64,000 bases of DNA from Bin55 sp965220235. GTDB lineage: Bacteria; Pseudomonadota; Gammaproteobacteria; Pseudomonadales; Azotimanducaceae. The notes under the pieces were generated by a model. That model ran no database searches. It saw nothing but the letters and a program-made list of their open reading frames with translations, and was not told the DNA's origin. Below are positions 8,623 through 16,510 of the stretch, in pieces. The position numbers were made by a program, and so were the translations under genes. Within the stretch, counting starts at the first letter, position 1; every line of letters begins with the position of its first letter. Location of the stretch: contig OZ244815.1 in assembly GCA_965220235.1 (NCBI GenBank), positions 1,488,001-1,552,000 on the forward strand, given 5' to 3'.

Positions 8623-9920
8623 TGAAAGTGCATCCTGATTCTAGAATGTCTGCGTCCTCCCGCGCTCCGGATACGTGGCAAGCCATTGATTGGCGCCATG
8701 TTGAACGAACCGTGAGGGGCATGCAGGTACGAATCGCGAAAGCTACGCGGGAACGCGACTGGCGCAAGGTGAAAGCTTTGCAACGGTTGTTGACCCGTTC
8801 GTTCTGCGGCAAGGCGTTGGCCGTCAGACGAGTGACCGAAAACCAGGGGAAACGGACCGCAGGTGTGGACCGGGAACTTTGGGAGACGCCAGCCACTAAA
8901 CGTGACGCGATCGACACGTTGAACCGGAGGGGTTATCGACCCTCGCCCTTGCGGCGGGTGCGAATTCCGAAGGGGAACGGGAAGACGCGAATGTTAGGCA
9001 TTCCGACGATGCGGGACCGGGCGATGCAGGCTTTGTACTTGCTGGCACTGGCACCGGTCGCGGAGAGCACTGCAGATCCGAACTCGTATGGGTTCCGGAT
9101 CGGTCGATCCACGGCGGACGCGATGGCGCGGGGGTTTCAGCTCCTGTCAAGATCGGTCTCGCCACAGTGGGTGCTCGACGCGGACATTGAAGGCTGCTTT
9201 GATCATTTGGATCACGAGTGGTTATTGACCCATGTCCCGATGGACCGGGTCATGCTGAGGAAATGGCTGAACGCCGGGGTCGTTGATCTCGGTCGGTTCT
9301 ACCGGACGGAAAGCGGAACGCCGCAAGGTGGGATCATCTCGCCGACGCTGGCTAATCTGGCGCTGGACGGTTTGGAGCCGTTGCTTAGTGCGCGATTCGT
9401 TGCGCGTTATCGCAGGTCAGCCCCTCGACCGAAGGTCAATTTGGTACGCTATGCGGACGATTTCATCATAACCGGCGTTTCGAAAGAGTTGCTGGCGAAC
9501 GAGGTTGTACCGCTCGTGCGGACGTTTCTTGCGGAACGGGGGCTTCGGCTCTCGGAAGCAAAAACCCGTATCGTATCGATAGATCGGGGCTTTGACTTTC
9601 TTGGATGGCACTTCCGCTCTTATGGTGGTACGTTGCTCATCAAGCCTTCACAAAAGAACGTTCATGCGTTTCTGCGTAAGGTGCGAGAGGTCATCGAGTC
9701 CAATGCAACGTCCAAACAGGCTCATCTCATCCGACAGTTGAATCCGATCATTCGTGGTTGGACGAACTATCATCGGTACGTGGTGGCAAAAGAGACGTTC
9801 GCCTATGTCGAGCATCAGCTGTTCAAGGCCTTATGGCGTTGGGCAATACGACGGCATCCGAACAAAGGTTTGAGGTGGATCGCGGACCGTTACTGGTCTC
9901 GTTGGGAAACTCGATCCTAG
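8623..9920 (+). CDS. ltrA: Group II intron reverse transcriptase/maturase, cut by an amber codon
   Basis: 432 residues with the RT core: RIPKGNGKTRMLGIPTMRDR, SYGFRIGRSTADA, the SGTPQGGIISPTLANL block, the catalytic YADDF (near 9450) and a maturase X domain (HLIRQLNPIIRGWTNYHRYV). ATG 8623 follows an AAGGAGG-like site in AACAAGGAGGACAGC. An open frame continues upstream to 7971 but that is intron RNA. The frame stops at TAG 9918-9920, where related proteins carry the conserved Trp of an R-x-WVF motif (here RS-stop-VF), so TGG to TAG is likely. The product keeps RT and maturase but lacks the DNA-binding and HNH parts. Confidence 0.85.
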
Positions 9921-10298
9921 GTGTTCGTCGATCGGTTTGTGAAACCGGCGAGTGGGAAGAACGTTCGACTTTTTCGCGCGACTGAAGTTCCAATCCAACG
10001 GCATGTCAAGGTGAAGGCGGATTATTGTCCGTTTGATCCAATTTGGGATGACTATGGAGAGGTTCGCCGCATTCGCGGCTTCAAACGCGTGGTCGGACAC
10101 CGCAGGCAATTGTCTGCACTCTTTCATCGGCAGGAAGGTGTATGCGACCATTGTCAACAGGCAATCACGCACGACTCAGGATGGCATGTCCATCACGTTG
10201 TACCCCGTCATTCTGATGGGGGTGATTCGCTCGACGATTTGGTGCTGTTGCATCCGACTTGCCACGCGGCAATTCACGGTCGACAAAAGGTTGCGTAG
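9921..10298 (+). CDS. C-terminal DNA-binding/HNH part of the intron-encoded protein
   Basis: Directly follows the amber codon in the same frame with no further stop for 125 residues. It holds the D region and an HNH (En) domain: CDHC near residue 73, HVHHVVPRHSDGGDSLDDLVLLHPTCHAAIH at the end. In an intact protein this part nicks the target strand for retrohoming. As it stands it would need amber read-through or re-initiation at GTG 9921. The lack of other damage suggests the stop is recent. Confidence 0.8.
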   Translation: MFVDRFVKPASGKNVRLFRATEVPIQRHVKVKADYCPFDPIWDDYGEVRRIRGFKRVVGHRRQLSALFHRQEGVCDHCQQAITHDSGWHVHHVVPRHSDGGDSLDDLVLLHPTCHAAIHGRQKVA

Positions 10299-10330
10299 CT
10301 GGCCTATTCAGTTAGGCTTTCGCTAGGCTT

Positions 10331-10405
10331 GAGCCGTGTGCGGGGAAACTCGCACGCACGGTTCTAAGGGGAGGGGCAGTCAGTAATGACTGCTCCTTAC
10401 CCGAC
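10331..10405 (+). ncRNA. Group II intron domains V and VI
   Basis: Domain V is a 34-base hairpin at 10331-10364 with the catalytic AGC-type base triad region, a GAAA-like loop (GGGGAAACTC) and a bulge before the distal stem. Domain VI follows (about 10367-10400): GGGGCAGTCA pairs with TGACTGCTCC around a GTAA loop, leaving an unpaired A in CTTACCC as the candidate branch point. The intron then ends ACCCGAC. Confidence 0.85.
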
Positions 10406-10413
10406 TCAAAGCC

Positions 10414-11646
10414 GTGAAAGTCCGACTTTACCCGACAACGCAGCAACAACACGCACTGGCGTGTCAGTTCGGCGCGGTACGGTGGGTCTACAACCACGCA
10501 TTGGAGTGGCGTTGCACGGCTCGGCGAGAACGCCAGGAAAATGTCACGTTGCGCATGACGCTCGATCAACTGGTCGCGCTCAAGCGCCAACCTGAAACGG
10601 CATGGTTGAGAGACGCGGACAGTCAAGCGTTGCAGCAAGCCATGCGTCATCTCGACCATGCCTTCTCCCGATTTTTCAGAAAGCAATCCCGGTACCCGCG
10701 TTTCAAGCGAAGATTCGGCAAGCAAGCCATGGCCTACCCGCAACGCGTGAACGTGGTGGACGGCAACCGACTGTATCTGCCGAAGGTCGGTCGCGTCAAA
10801 GCCGTGCTGCACCGTGAGTTGATGGGCAGGATCAAGACCGTGACCGTGAGTCGCAGGGCAAGCGGCAAGTATTACGCGTCCATCCTGTGCGATGATGGCA
10901 AGGAACTACCTCAACCAGATCGTCACATCGACGAGGATAACGTGGTCGGCGTTGACCTGGGACTGACACACCTGGCGATCACGAGTGAGGGAGTGAAATT
11001 ACCGAACCCGCGTTGCCTGGAAAAAGGCATGCGCAACCTCCGTCGCAAGCAGCAGGCGTTGTCGCGGAAACAGCGCGGCTCCGCCAATCGCGACAAGGCC
11101 CGTCTCCTCGTTGCCAAAGCCCACGAACGCATCGCGAACCAACGGCATGATGCACAGCACAAGCTGTCACGACAACTGATGGACGAGAACCAAGCCATCT
11201 GTGTCGAGACCTTGCGCGTGACCAACATGCTGAAGAACCGACGCCTTTCCAAGGCGATCAGCGATGCGGCATGGGGCGAACTGGTGCGAAAGCTCAAGTA
11301 CAAGGCGACTTGGCATGGCAAACACGTGGAGTCCGTGGATACGTGGTTTCCTTCGAGCAAGCAGTGCTCGCATTGTGGCGAGGTGGTGTCTGAACTCCCC
11401 TTGTCGACAAGGACGTGGGCATGTCCGACGTGTCATCATCGGCACGATCGCGATGTCAATGCGGCGTTGAACATCAAGGCTGAGGGTATCTTGAAATTAA
11501 AGGCGGCAGGGCTGTCCGTCTCTGCCTGTGGAGGCCTGCGTAAGACCGGCGAATGGCCGGCGGTAGCCATCGAAGCAGGAAGCCCCTTCCTTAAGGGAGG
11601 GGAGCAGTCACCCACTCTTGAATCGGCTTATAAACTCAATTGCTGA
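10414..11646 (+). CDS. tnpB: TnpB, RNA-guided nuclease of an IS200/IS605-type element
   Basis: 410 residues from GTG 10414, or four codons more plus RHF if the intron is spliced to GTG 7861. TnpB uses an RNA made from the element's right end to cut DNA beside a target motif. The RuvC residues are present: D181 (GVDLGLTH), E265 (CVETLRVTN) and D347 (HDRDVNAALN), as is the zinc ribbon C318-x2-C321 and C337-x2-C340. The N-terminus VRLYPTTQQQ is typical. The frame runs through the right-end hairpin and about 11 codons into flanking DNA, so the last residues (after GGEQS) are not element-derived. It looks catalytically intact. Confidence 0.88.
   Translation: MKVRLYPTTQQQHALACQFGAVRWVYNHALEWRCTARRERQENVTLRMTLDQLVALKRQPETAWLRDADSQALQQAMRHLDHAFSRFFRKQSRYPRFKRRFGKQAMAYPQRVNVVDGNRLYLPKVGRVKAVLHRELMGRIKTVTVSRRASGKYYASILCDDGKELPQPDRHIDEDNVVGVDLGLTHLAITSEGVKLPNPRCLEKGMRNLRRKQQALSRKQRGSANRDKARLLVAKAHERIANQRHDAQHKLSRQLMDENQAICVETLRVTNMLKNRRLSKAISDAAWGELVRKLKYKATWHGKHVESVDTWFPSSKQCSHCGEVVSELPLSTRTWACPTCHHRHDRDVNAALNIKAEGILKLKAAGLSVSACGGLRKTGEWPAVAIEAGSPFLKGGEQSPTLESAYKLNC
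11583..11611 (+). repeat. Right-end hairpin of the tnpB element (end of guide RNA scaffold)
   Basis: CCCCTTCC (11583-11590) pairs with GGGAGGGG (11595-11602) around TTAA, followed by GAGCAGTCAC, a common finish for tnpB elements. In this family the guide (omega) RNA is cut from this 3' region and its guide is the flanking DNA that starts after the element end, here about 11612 (CCACTCTTGAATCGGC). Confidence 0.65.
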
Positions 11647-11904
11647 AATCCATCGTTTTTCAATTATCCGTGAACTCTGATTCAATCAAGTGGGGACGAC
11701 CGGAGCAAGCCTTTGCTCAACAATGATTCTTCGAAACCGTAAAGGCTGATAGGTTCAATTGGCGCCGAGATGTACGTCTACATTCAACGTAACGCTCATC
11801 AGAAGTCGAAAAAGTACGCGTGTAGAGCGTGCAAGTCACGGCGAAGCACCGCAGTCAAACCTAGTTTGAATAGACGTACTACGCGGATTAACCGGAAAGT
11901 CACA

Positions 11905-12387
11905 TTGAAGTTCCTGCAACCAAACCAATATCAGCCAGAAATCTCACAGCTGTATGAAGAGATCGCCAGTGTGGTCCTCCAGCTACTTCCTGAGGCGAGG
12001 GTGGAACACATAGGTGCTTCGTCTATCCCAGGGGCGATTTCTAAAGGTGATCTCGATATCTTCGTCGGCCTAGATAGAGAAGAATTGGAGCGAGTAATTA
12101 CGGAATTGGAAAGAAATGGATATCGAGTAAAGCCGAACACGTTGCGAAACAAATCTCTATGCATGCTGGAGATCGATTCGTACCAATACCCAGTTGCGCT
12201 ACAAGTCGTAGCCAATGGATCACGTTTCGAGATGTTTCTCGCGTTTCGCGATGCGATTAGAAAAAGCGAAGCGTTACTTAGAGAATACAATCAAATGAAA
12301 TACTTATGCGAGGGAATTAGCGAAAATTGTTATCGATCACGGAAAAGCGAATTCATCGAGAAGGTTCTGAGCTCGGTGCAGGACTAG
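11905..12387 (+). CDS. GrpB/UPF0157-family nucleotidyltransferase-like protein
   Basis: 160 residues of the GrpB family, a nucleotidyltransferase-fold group of unknown substrate. Visible marks are ARVEHIGASSIPGAISKGDLDIFVGL (the GS-like motif with the DxD metal pair) and a C-terminal YNQMKYLCEGISENCYRSRKSEFIEKVL, matching the usual Y-x-x-x-K end. TTG 11905 is chosen because GGAAAG sits just upstream and the domain starts there; the open frame reaches 11770 but the extra 45 residues are basic and unlike the family. It lies between two mobile or defence features. Confidence 0.72.
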   Translation: MKFLQPNQYQPEISQLYEEIASVVLQLLPEARVEHIGASSIPGAISKGDLDIFVGLDREELERVITELERNGYRVKPNTLRNKSLCMLEIDSYQYPVALQVVANGSRFEMFLAFRDAIRKSEALLREYNQMKYLCEGISENCYRSRKSEFIEKVLSSVQD

Positions 12388-12440
12388 AACGATCTCCCTT
12401 CAACGGATTCAAGCTCTATATAGAGGAATAAAGCTCTCAC

Positions 12441-13304
12441 TCACCACACGATCCCGAGCCGTTCCTTCATTTCTTGAGTACGCAGCCACGGTTTTCCTGG
12501 AATTCTCTGGATGAGATCCGTGAACACACACTGAAAGTACTGATCCTGAACTTTAGGCGTTTGCTTCGCCGCCAAGTCAGCCGGTATCAAGGGCATTACG
12601 TCTTGCCAAAGTCGCGGACGAGCGTACTTCGTGAACATGCGCTGCTCTGCTTGTGCTCGCGAAATGGAACGACCGTCTATGTTCATATAGTCACAGAATA
12701 TCTCAATGATTCGATCCGGGGTTAGCGATTCAAGGTTAGTTAATCCGTACGCAAGATCGAATAAGTCACGACCTTTGTCTCGCTGCAGGAGTGCTCGGAG
12801 CTTAGATGCTAGCATCTCCTCGGAGGAAAATGTAGGAATCTCGACCTCGCCATTAATCCATGGGTTTACGACCTTGAATTGCTTTGTCACGGGTCCGTCA
12901 AACGCTCGAATTTCGCGTGTGCTGATTTCGATCTTTAGTCGGATAGGGACGGCATTGGTTTCGTCTGATTCGACCTGAAAGCGTAGTTTCGGTGCCACAG
13001 AACTCTGTACGAATTGTGCCCGACCCAGCCACGGCTCGAGTAGCTCTCTGAGTCGATCGACAATTGGTCCTATAGGTCCTTTTGTTGTGCGTACTAAGTC
13101 GATATCTTCCGAATACCGTAGTGGATGAGAGAAGTGCAATTTGTGCAATGCCGTACCGCCTCTAAACCTAAGTGTCTCGCTGAGCGTGTGATCACCGAAT
13201 ATCTCGACGAGTACTCGACTAATGATCAGATCCTGTTCAACCTGTCTTGGTTCTACCCAAGGTACGACGTTAGACCAAGCGACGATATTTTGTGTCGGAA
13301 TCAC
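12441..13304 (-). CDS. abiEii: AbiEii toxin (nucleotidyltransferase, type IV TA)
   Basis: 287 residues of the AbiEii/AbiGii toxin family. The nucleotidyltransferase signature is clear: FRGGTALHKLHF followed by RYSEDIDLVR, and a later conserved EEMLASKLRALLQRDKGRDLFDLAYGL. Such toxins transfer nucleotides to RNA, shown for some relatives to be tRNA acceptor ends, and act in abortive phage infection. GTG 13304 is chosen because it overlaps the antitoxin stop by four bases (GTGA); the longer start at 13343 would overlap by 43. Length is normal and no damage is seen. Confidence 0.85.
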   Translation of the reverse strand: MIPTQNIVAWSNVVPWVEPRQVEQDLIISRVLVEIFGDHTLSETLRFRGGTALHKLHFSHPLRYSEDIDLVRTTKGPIGPIVDRLRELLEPWLGRAQFVQSSVAPKLRFQVESDETNAVPIRLKIEISTREIRAFDGPVTKQFKVVNPWINGEVEIPTFSSEEMLASKLRALLQRDKGRDLFDLAYGLTNLESLTPDRIIEIFCDYMNIDGRSISRAQAEQRMFTKYARPRLWQDVMPLIPADLAAKQTPKVQDQYFQCVFTDLIQRIPGKPWLRTQEMKERLGIVW

Positions 13305-14122
13305 AGATCGAGCTCGACCGGACGTCGTGAGAATACTCGCCACTTTGTGTCACGGACGGCAGGATCGGATGAAAAATTAGAATCAAGTGAATCGCGATCA
13401 AGCTCAGTCCAATGAAGTGAACCACGCGATAGTAGTCGCTCGTACAAGCGATTAGCTAACGAATCTTCGCCAAGCCAAGCTAGAAGATAGCCAAGTCTTT
13501 GAACTACTGACTTCTCTACACCCTTACATAGTGCAGAAAGCTGATTAGGGTCTATGGAATCTGAAAGTTCCGAAAGGACTGTAGCGACGGTATCGATCCC
13601 GCCACTAGCGTGGGTGTAGCGGAGCAAGTCGAGCGCGGTCAGCGCGGCCGATGAGACTCGCATCGTCCCAGTGTCGGTCTTGTAATCTTCAAATCCGGAC
13701 TGAAAAGAAGATACTTCTCTTCGGTAGTAGAAGACGATCAGATTGCGTCCAGTACGAATCTCGGGAAGCCTTTTCCCGCACACAACTTGAAACCGCATGA
13801 CTGCCTGGTGCGATGCTCCATGCAATTCTGCTGCTTTAAGCAAGCTGACATAGTAGGTTGCCTCCTCCCACTTCATCATCGAGTCGATGAACCAGGACGG
13901 AGGGGGAGAACCCAATGCGGCATACTGTGGCGGTATTACGACATAAAATCCTTGGCGCGGATTCAAGAGCTTCCGAGATCGCTGTAATCGTTCGGCCGAC
14001 TCTAAAAAGGATCGGTGTGAAATACCAAGCGCGGTTTCAGCCTCGGTGGCAATAAATACGATTCGGCCTTCGGACAATAGCCTGTCGAGGTACTTGGATA
14101 ACGCGTTACGTTGTCGAGTCAT
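13301..14122 (-). CDS. abiEi: AbiEi antitoxin (winged-helix repressor)
   Basis: 273 residues. The N-terminal winged helix (about residues 5-60, with GISHRSFLESAERLQRSRKLL and a PRQGFYVVIP wing) and a C-terminal AbiEi domain (FYYRREV..., AALTALDLLRYTHASGGIDTVATVL) match the AbiEi_1/3 type. In studied AbiE systems this protein represses the operon through inverted repeats and counteracts the toxin without binding it. Just upstream of the ATG there is AT-rich DNA with TTTATA and TATAAA arms near 14139-14160 that could be its operator. Confidence 0.82.
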   Translation of the reverse strand: MTRQRNALSKYLDRLLSEGRIVFIATEAETALGISHRSFLESAERLQRSRKLLNPRQGFYVVIPPQYAALGSPPPSWFIDSMMKWEEATYYVSLLKAAELHGASHQAVMRFQVVCGKRLPEIRTGRNLIVFYYRREVSSFQSGFEDYKTDTGTMRVSSAALTALDLLRYTHASGGIDTVATVLSELSDSIDPNQLSALCKGVEKSVVQRLGYLLAWLGEDSLANRLYERLLSRGSLHWTELDRDSLDSNFSSDPAVRDTKWRVFSRRPVELDL

Positions 14123-14410
14123 GTATAGATATCCGATTTATACACGTAAATATAAACATAATTACTGAAACGAAGTAACAATCACTTCAAAGACGTTCGC
14201 AATAAGTGCTTTGACCAAACTGCGGCAGTACGGAGTGCAGCTTCGCTGGCGATCCAGTTTCCAGTAACGAAATGTGTCATCGAGGGAGACAGGTGCGACG
14301 TCTATTAAGCACGATGCGCCCTACTCACTCGTTTTTTGAGGCAGGAACGAGGAAGTATTTCGAGATGGTTCCCCAATAATTCATCCTAACAAGAGCGTAG
14401 CGCAACACCT

Positions 14411-15280
14411 ATGAATGAAAAGATCCCACCCAATCCGCGGCGCGAAGTTTTTGCCGACATTGAACGTCTCAAACTGCAAAGTAACGTGATTGAACTCGAC
14501 GAGAGTGGCTACACGGTCATCGAACGGTTACTCGACAACGACACGGTAAGCCGCGCGCAACAGGCTATTCTCGATCAATTGGAACGCAAGACCGGAAGTC
14601 GGCCCGACCTCGAAACGTTTGACGGCGAACTGCCATTGGCATATTTCCTGTTGTTCGAGAATCCCGTGTTTGAAGAGATCTTGATGAACGAGCGGATGCT
14701 TGCCTTGTCCACCTACCTGCTGGGTCAGAGTTTCTTGTTGTCGAGCATGATCTGTCATGCGCGAGGTCCGAAGAACGCCAACATGGCGCTCCACAGTGAC
14801 ACGCCTGGACCACAGCCATTCTCTGCGATGTGCAACGTCGCTAACTGCAATATCGCCCTAGTGGATTACAAAAAGGAGGCTGGCTGTTTTGCCATCGTTC
14901 CGCGCACTCAAGATCTGTGTCGTCCGCCGAGTAGGTCCGAGACAGATGTCTACAACAATCCCTTCGTTAAAGCGATCGAAGTTCCTGCTGGGTCGATGAT
15001 CCTGTACCACAGCAATACGTGGCACGGAGCTTACCGTCGGGATGTGCCAGGTATTCGAATGAACCTGGCGATCTTAATGTGTCGCAATCACCTCTCGACA
15101 CAGGAGTTTATTCGAGAGTCCGTTACCGAGGAAATGCTTGAGCGGAACGACGAACGATTCGCGATGCTGTGCGGCCAGTATCTGTTCAATGGTTGGCGCG
15201 AGGAAGGTCCCGACCTGGGTCGCGACGCCGCTCGCCTCGCGGCGTTGGGCAAAGCACAGCTTGATTGGCGGTTCGGTTGA
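14411..15280 (+). CDS. Phytanoyl-CoA dioxygenase (PhyH) family protein
   Basis: 289 residues of the Fe(II)/2-oxoglutarate PhyH family. The metal facial triad is seen as H-x-D (MALHSDTPG, about residues 127-130) and a distal His in NTWHGAYRRDVPGIRMNLAI, whose following Arg would bind 2-oxoglutarate. Substrates of this family range from acyl-CoA to small natural products and cannot be told here. It stands alone, with a 288-base gap upstream (nothing clear in it) and the second copy of the small membrane-protein locus downstream. Confidence 0.8.
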   Translation: MNEKIPPNPRREVFADIERLKLQSNVIELDESGYTVIERLLDNDTVSRAQQAILDQLERKTGSRPDLETFDGELPLAYFLLFENPVFEEILMNERMLALSTYLLGQSFLLSSMICHARGPKNANMALHSDTPGPQPFSAMCNVANCNIALVDYKKEAGCFAIVPRTQDLCRPPSRSETDVYNNPFVKAIEVPAGSMILYHSNTWHGAYRRDVPGIRMNLAILMCRNHLSTQEFIRESVTEEMLERNDERFAMLCGQYLFNGWREEGPDLGRDAARLAALGKAQLDWRFG

Positions 15281-15428
15281 TTGACCTAGCGTTAGCTCTA
15301 TTTTCTGTCTGGTAACTCGTAGACGTTGTTCACGAACCGACAACCAAGCTGCAACTGATACATGGCATCATATTGTTTCACGACGAACAAAACCGAGGCG
15401 TTAAGCCATCTCAATTGGAGATAGATTC

Positions 15429-15755
15429 ATGATTGTCAAGTTATGGCGCGGCGAGTATGGACTCGCGAAGACCTGGTGGTTATTTGGCGTGCTAGGTACT
15501 GTGCTACTCAACATGATTTCTGGTCCGTTGAACGTGGTGGTCTCAGAAATATCTATGTCAGGGATACTGGGCATCGTTTTGACTTTAGCCGCAGTGCTGC
15601 TGGCTGTGATAGGGGTTTGCTATGGAATCGTCGTAAGCGTTGGCGTCATACGCGCCGCGCAGGCATATCGCGGTAACCGAATCTGGTCTTGGCTCGCAGT
15701 TGGAATCACCGCATTAGCTTGGATAGGAGCGATTACATACGTTGCTCTAGTCTAA
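15429..15755 (+). CDS. Small three-helix membrane protein (full-length copy)
   Basis: 108 residues. The N-terminus IVKLWRGEYGLAKTWWLFG leads into three predicted membrane helices (about residues 18-38, 46-72 and 86-107), with a basic loop RAAQAYRGNRIW before the last. ATG 15429 has GGAG nine bases upstream. The gene is the intact relative of 6260-6526, roughly three-quarters identical at the DNA level by eye. Proteins opening with W-x-GE-x-x-LAK-x-x-W occur as hypothetical proteins in many proteobacteria; I know of no function. It is convergent with 15908-16165, as its relative is with 6665-6943. Confidence 0.7.
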   Translation: MIVKLWRGEYGLAKTWWLFGVLGTVLLNMISGPLNVVVSEISMSGILGIVLTLAAVLLAVIGVCYGIVVSVGVIRAAQAYRGNRIWSWLAVGITALAWIGAITYVALV

Positions 15756-15907
15756 GTTGGCTCATAACCTATTCGTTGATATCAGAATGACATGAGAGAG
15801 CAACAACACACTAAAACTTCAATTTACGGTGTCGCGTGTTGTTTTTCGTTATCGCTCTGAAAGCGAATCTGACGTCTGCACGGTTTCCGACGCAGAATCG
15901 CAATCGA

Positions 15908-16165
15908 CTATTGTCTAGATTCCTGTTGTTCGATCGTAAATCGTCTCCACGACTGGTACGCTCGAATCCACATTATCGTAGCGACTAATAGAAAAACAAC
16001 GAGAAGGGCAAATTGAGGAATCGAATCGAGCGAACCCCTCGAATACAACATCAACGAACTGACCGTAAGGACGAGAGCAGAGACGACCCAATTGATTGTC
16101 GTTCTTTTCTGACTGCTCCGCACCCATGCGTCATATCGCTTCCAAGTCTTAGTTACAACGTTCAA
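15908..16165 (-). CDS. Small two-helix membrane protein, paralogue C
   Basis: 85 residues, related to 6665-6943 and 7086-7325: TWKRYDAWVRSS near the start, two membrane helices (about residues 25-44 and 50-66), SLDS between them, and IMWIRAYQSWRRF at the end. The start is TTG 16165 followed by AAC, the same start context as 6943. It faces the three-helix membrane-protein gene. An interrupted AACAACAC/GTGTTGTTTTT repeat (about 15799-15846) between the two genes could act as a shared terminator. Function unknown. Confidence 0.65.
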   Translation of the reverse strand: MNVVTKTWKRYDAWVRSSQKRTTINWVVSALVLTVSSLMLYSRGSLDSIPQFALLVVFLLVATIMWIRAYQSWRRFTIEQQESRQ

Positions 16166-16510
16166 CTAGAACCTATAAATTTAGTGCTCGGTTGGATTTT
16201 ATGTCCCGCAGCGTCGTCACGGGCGTTCGCATCATAGGTCGCGGAAGAGTGCGTTCATAGAAGACGTACTGGCTTCTGTACAGGACTGACTTAGAGTCAC
16301 CGAGCAAGTAGATAACCACCGTTCGGATATAGATGCACTACCGTCCAACAAGACTGAATAGCCTCGGAGCCTTGCACAAAATAAACTGCAAATGTGCTAC
16401 TTCGCGAAGAGCAGAGTTTTTAGTAGAAAATCCTCTGTATTGTTCGTGAAAATTGACGTGTTAGAGCTTTCGGATTCAACTGCTCGCATCATCACGTAGG
16501 AGATGGATTC
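16166..16510. other. Intergenic stretch, no gene seen
   Basis: About 345 bases, expected to hold the promoter for the DUF3604 cluster. Nothing else is recognised. GTAGGAGATGG just before 16511 gives a good ribosome-binding site for the next gene. Confidence 0.45.

Larger units (their letters stand above)
7871..10405 (+). mobile_element. Group II intron encoding a reverse transcriptase
   Basis: The 3' end is firm: domain V (10331-10364, GAGCCGTGTGCGGGG...GGTTC) and a domain VI hairpin ending in TTACCCGAC at 10405. Domain I-like sequence is seen around 8030-8210 (including GTGAACGTATGTGAAT and GGCGAAAGG). The 5' end at 7871 is proposed because GTGTG matches the GUGYG consensus and because the exons then join in frame. 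Two points weaken it: GTGTGT could pair with nearby ACACAC, and I found no convincing EBS1 for the exon end GGCACT. The intron-encoded protein lies in domain IV. Confidence 0.65.
7861..11611 (+). mobile_element. tnpB-only IS200/IS605-type element interrupted by a group II intron
   Basis: The element consists of a probable tnpB 5' fragment (GTG 7861 to 7870), a group II intron (7871-10405), the tnpB body (10406 on) and a right-end hairpin finishing near 11611. Joining 7870 to 10406 gives GTG-AGG-CAC-TTC-AAA-GCC-GTG, i.e. RHFKAVKVRLYPT, a good TnpB N-terminus. No TnpA (Y1 transposase) gene is present. The left limit is a minimum, because the true left end lies somewhere in 7633-7861 and was not resolved. 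Confidence 0.6.

Noticed and set aside
10396..10436. Repeated TTACCCGAC at the intron 3' end (10397-10405) and inside tnpB (10428-10436)
   Set aside because: Considered as an alternative 3' splice site or slip, but the second copy encodes the conserved TnpB YPT residues and domain VI pairs correctly with the first; likely coincidence.
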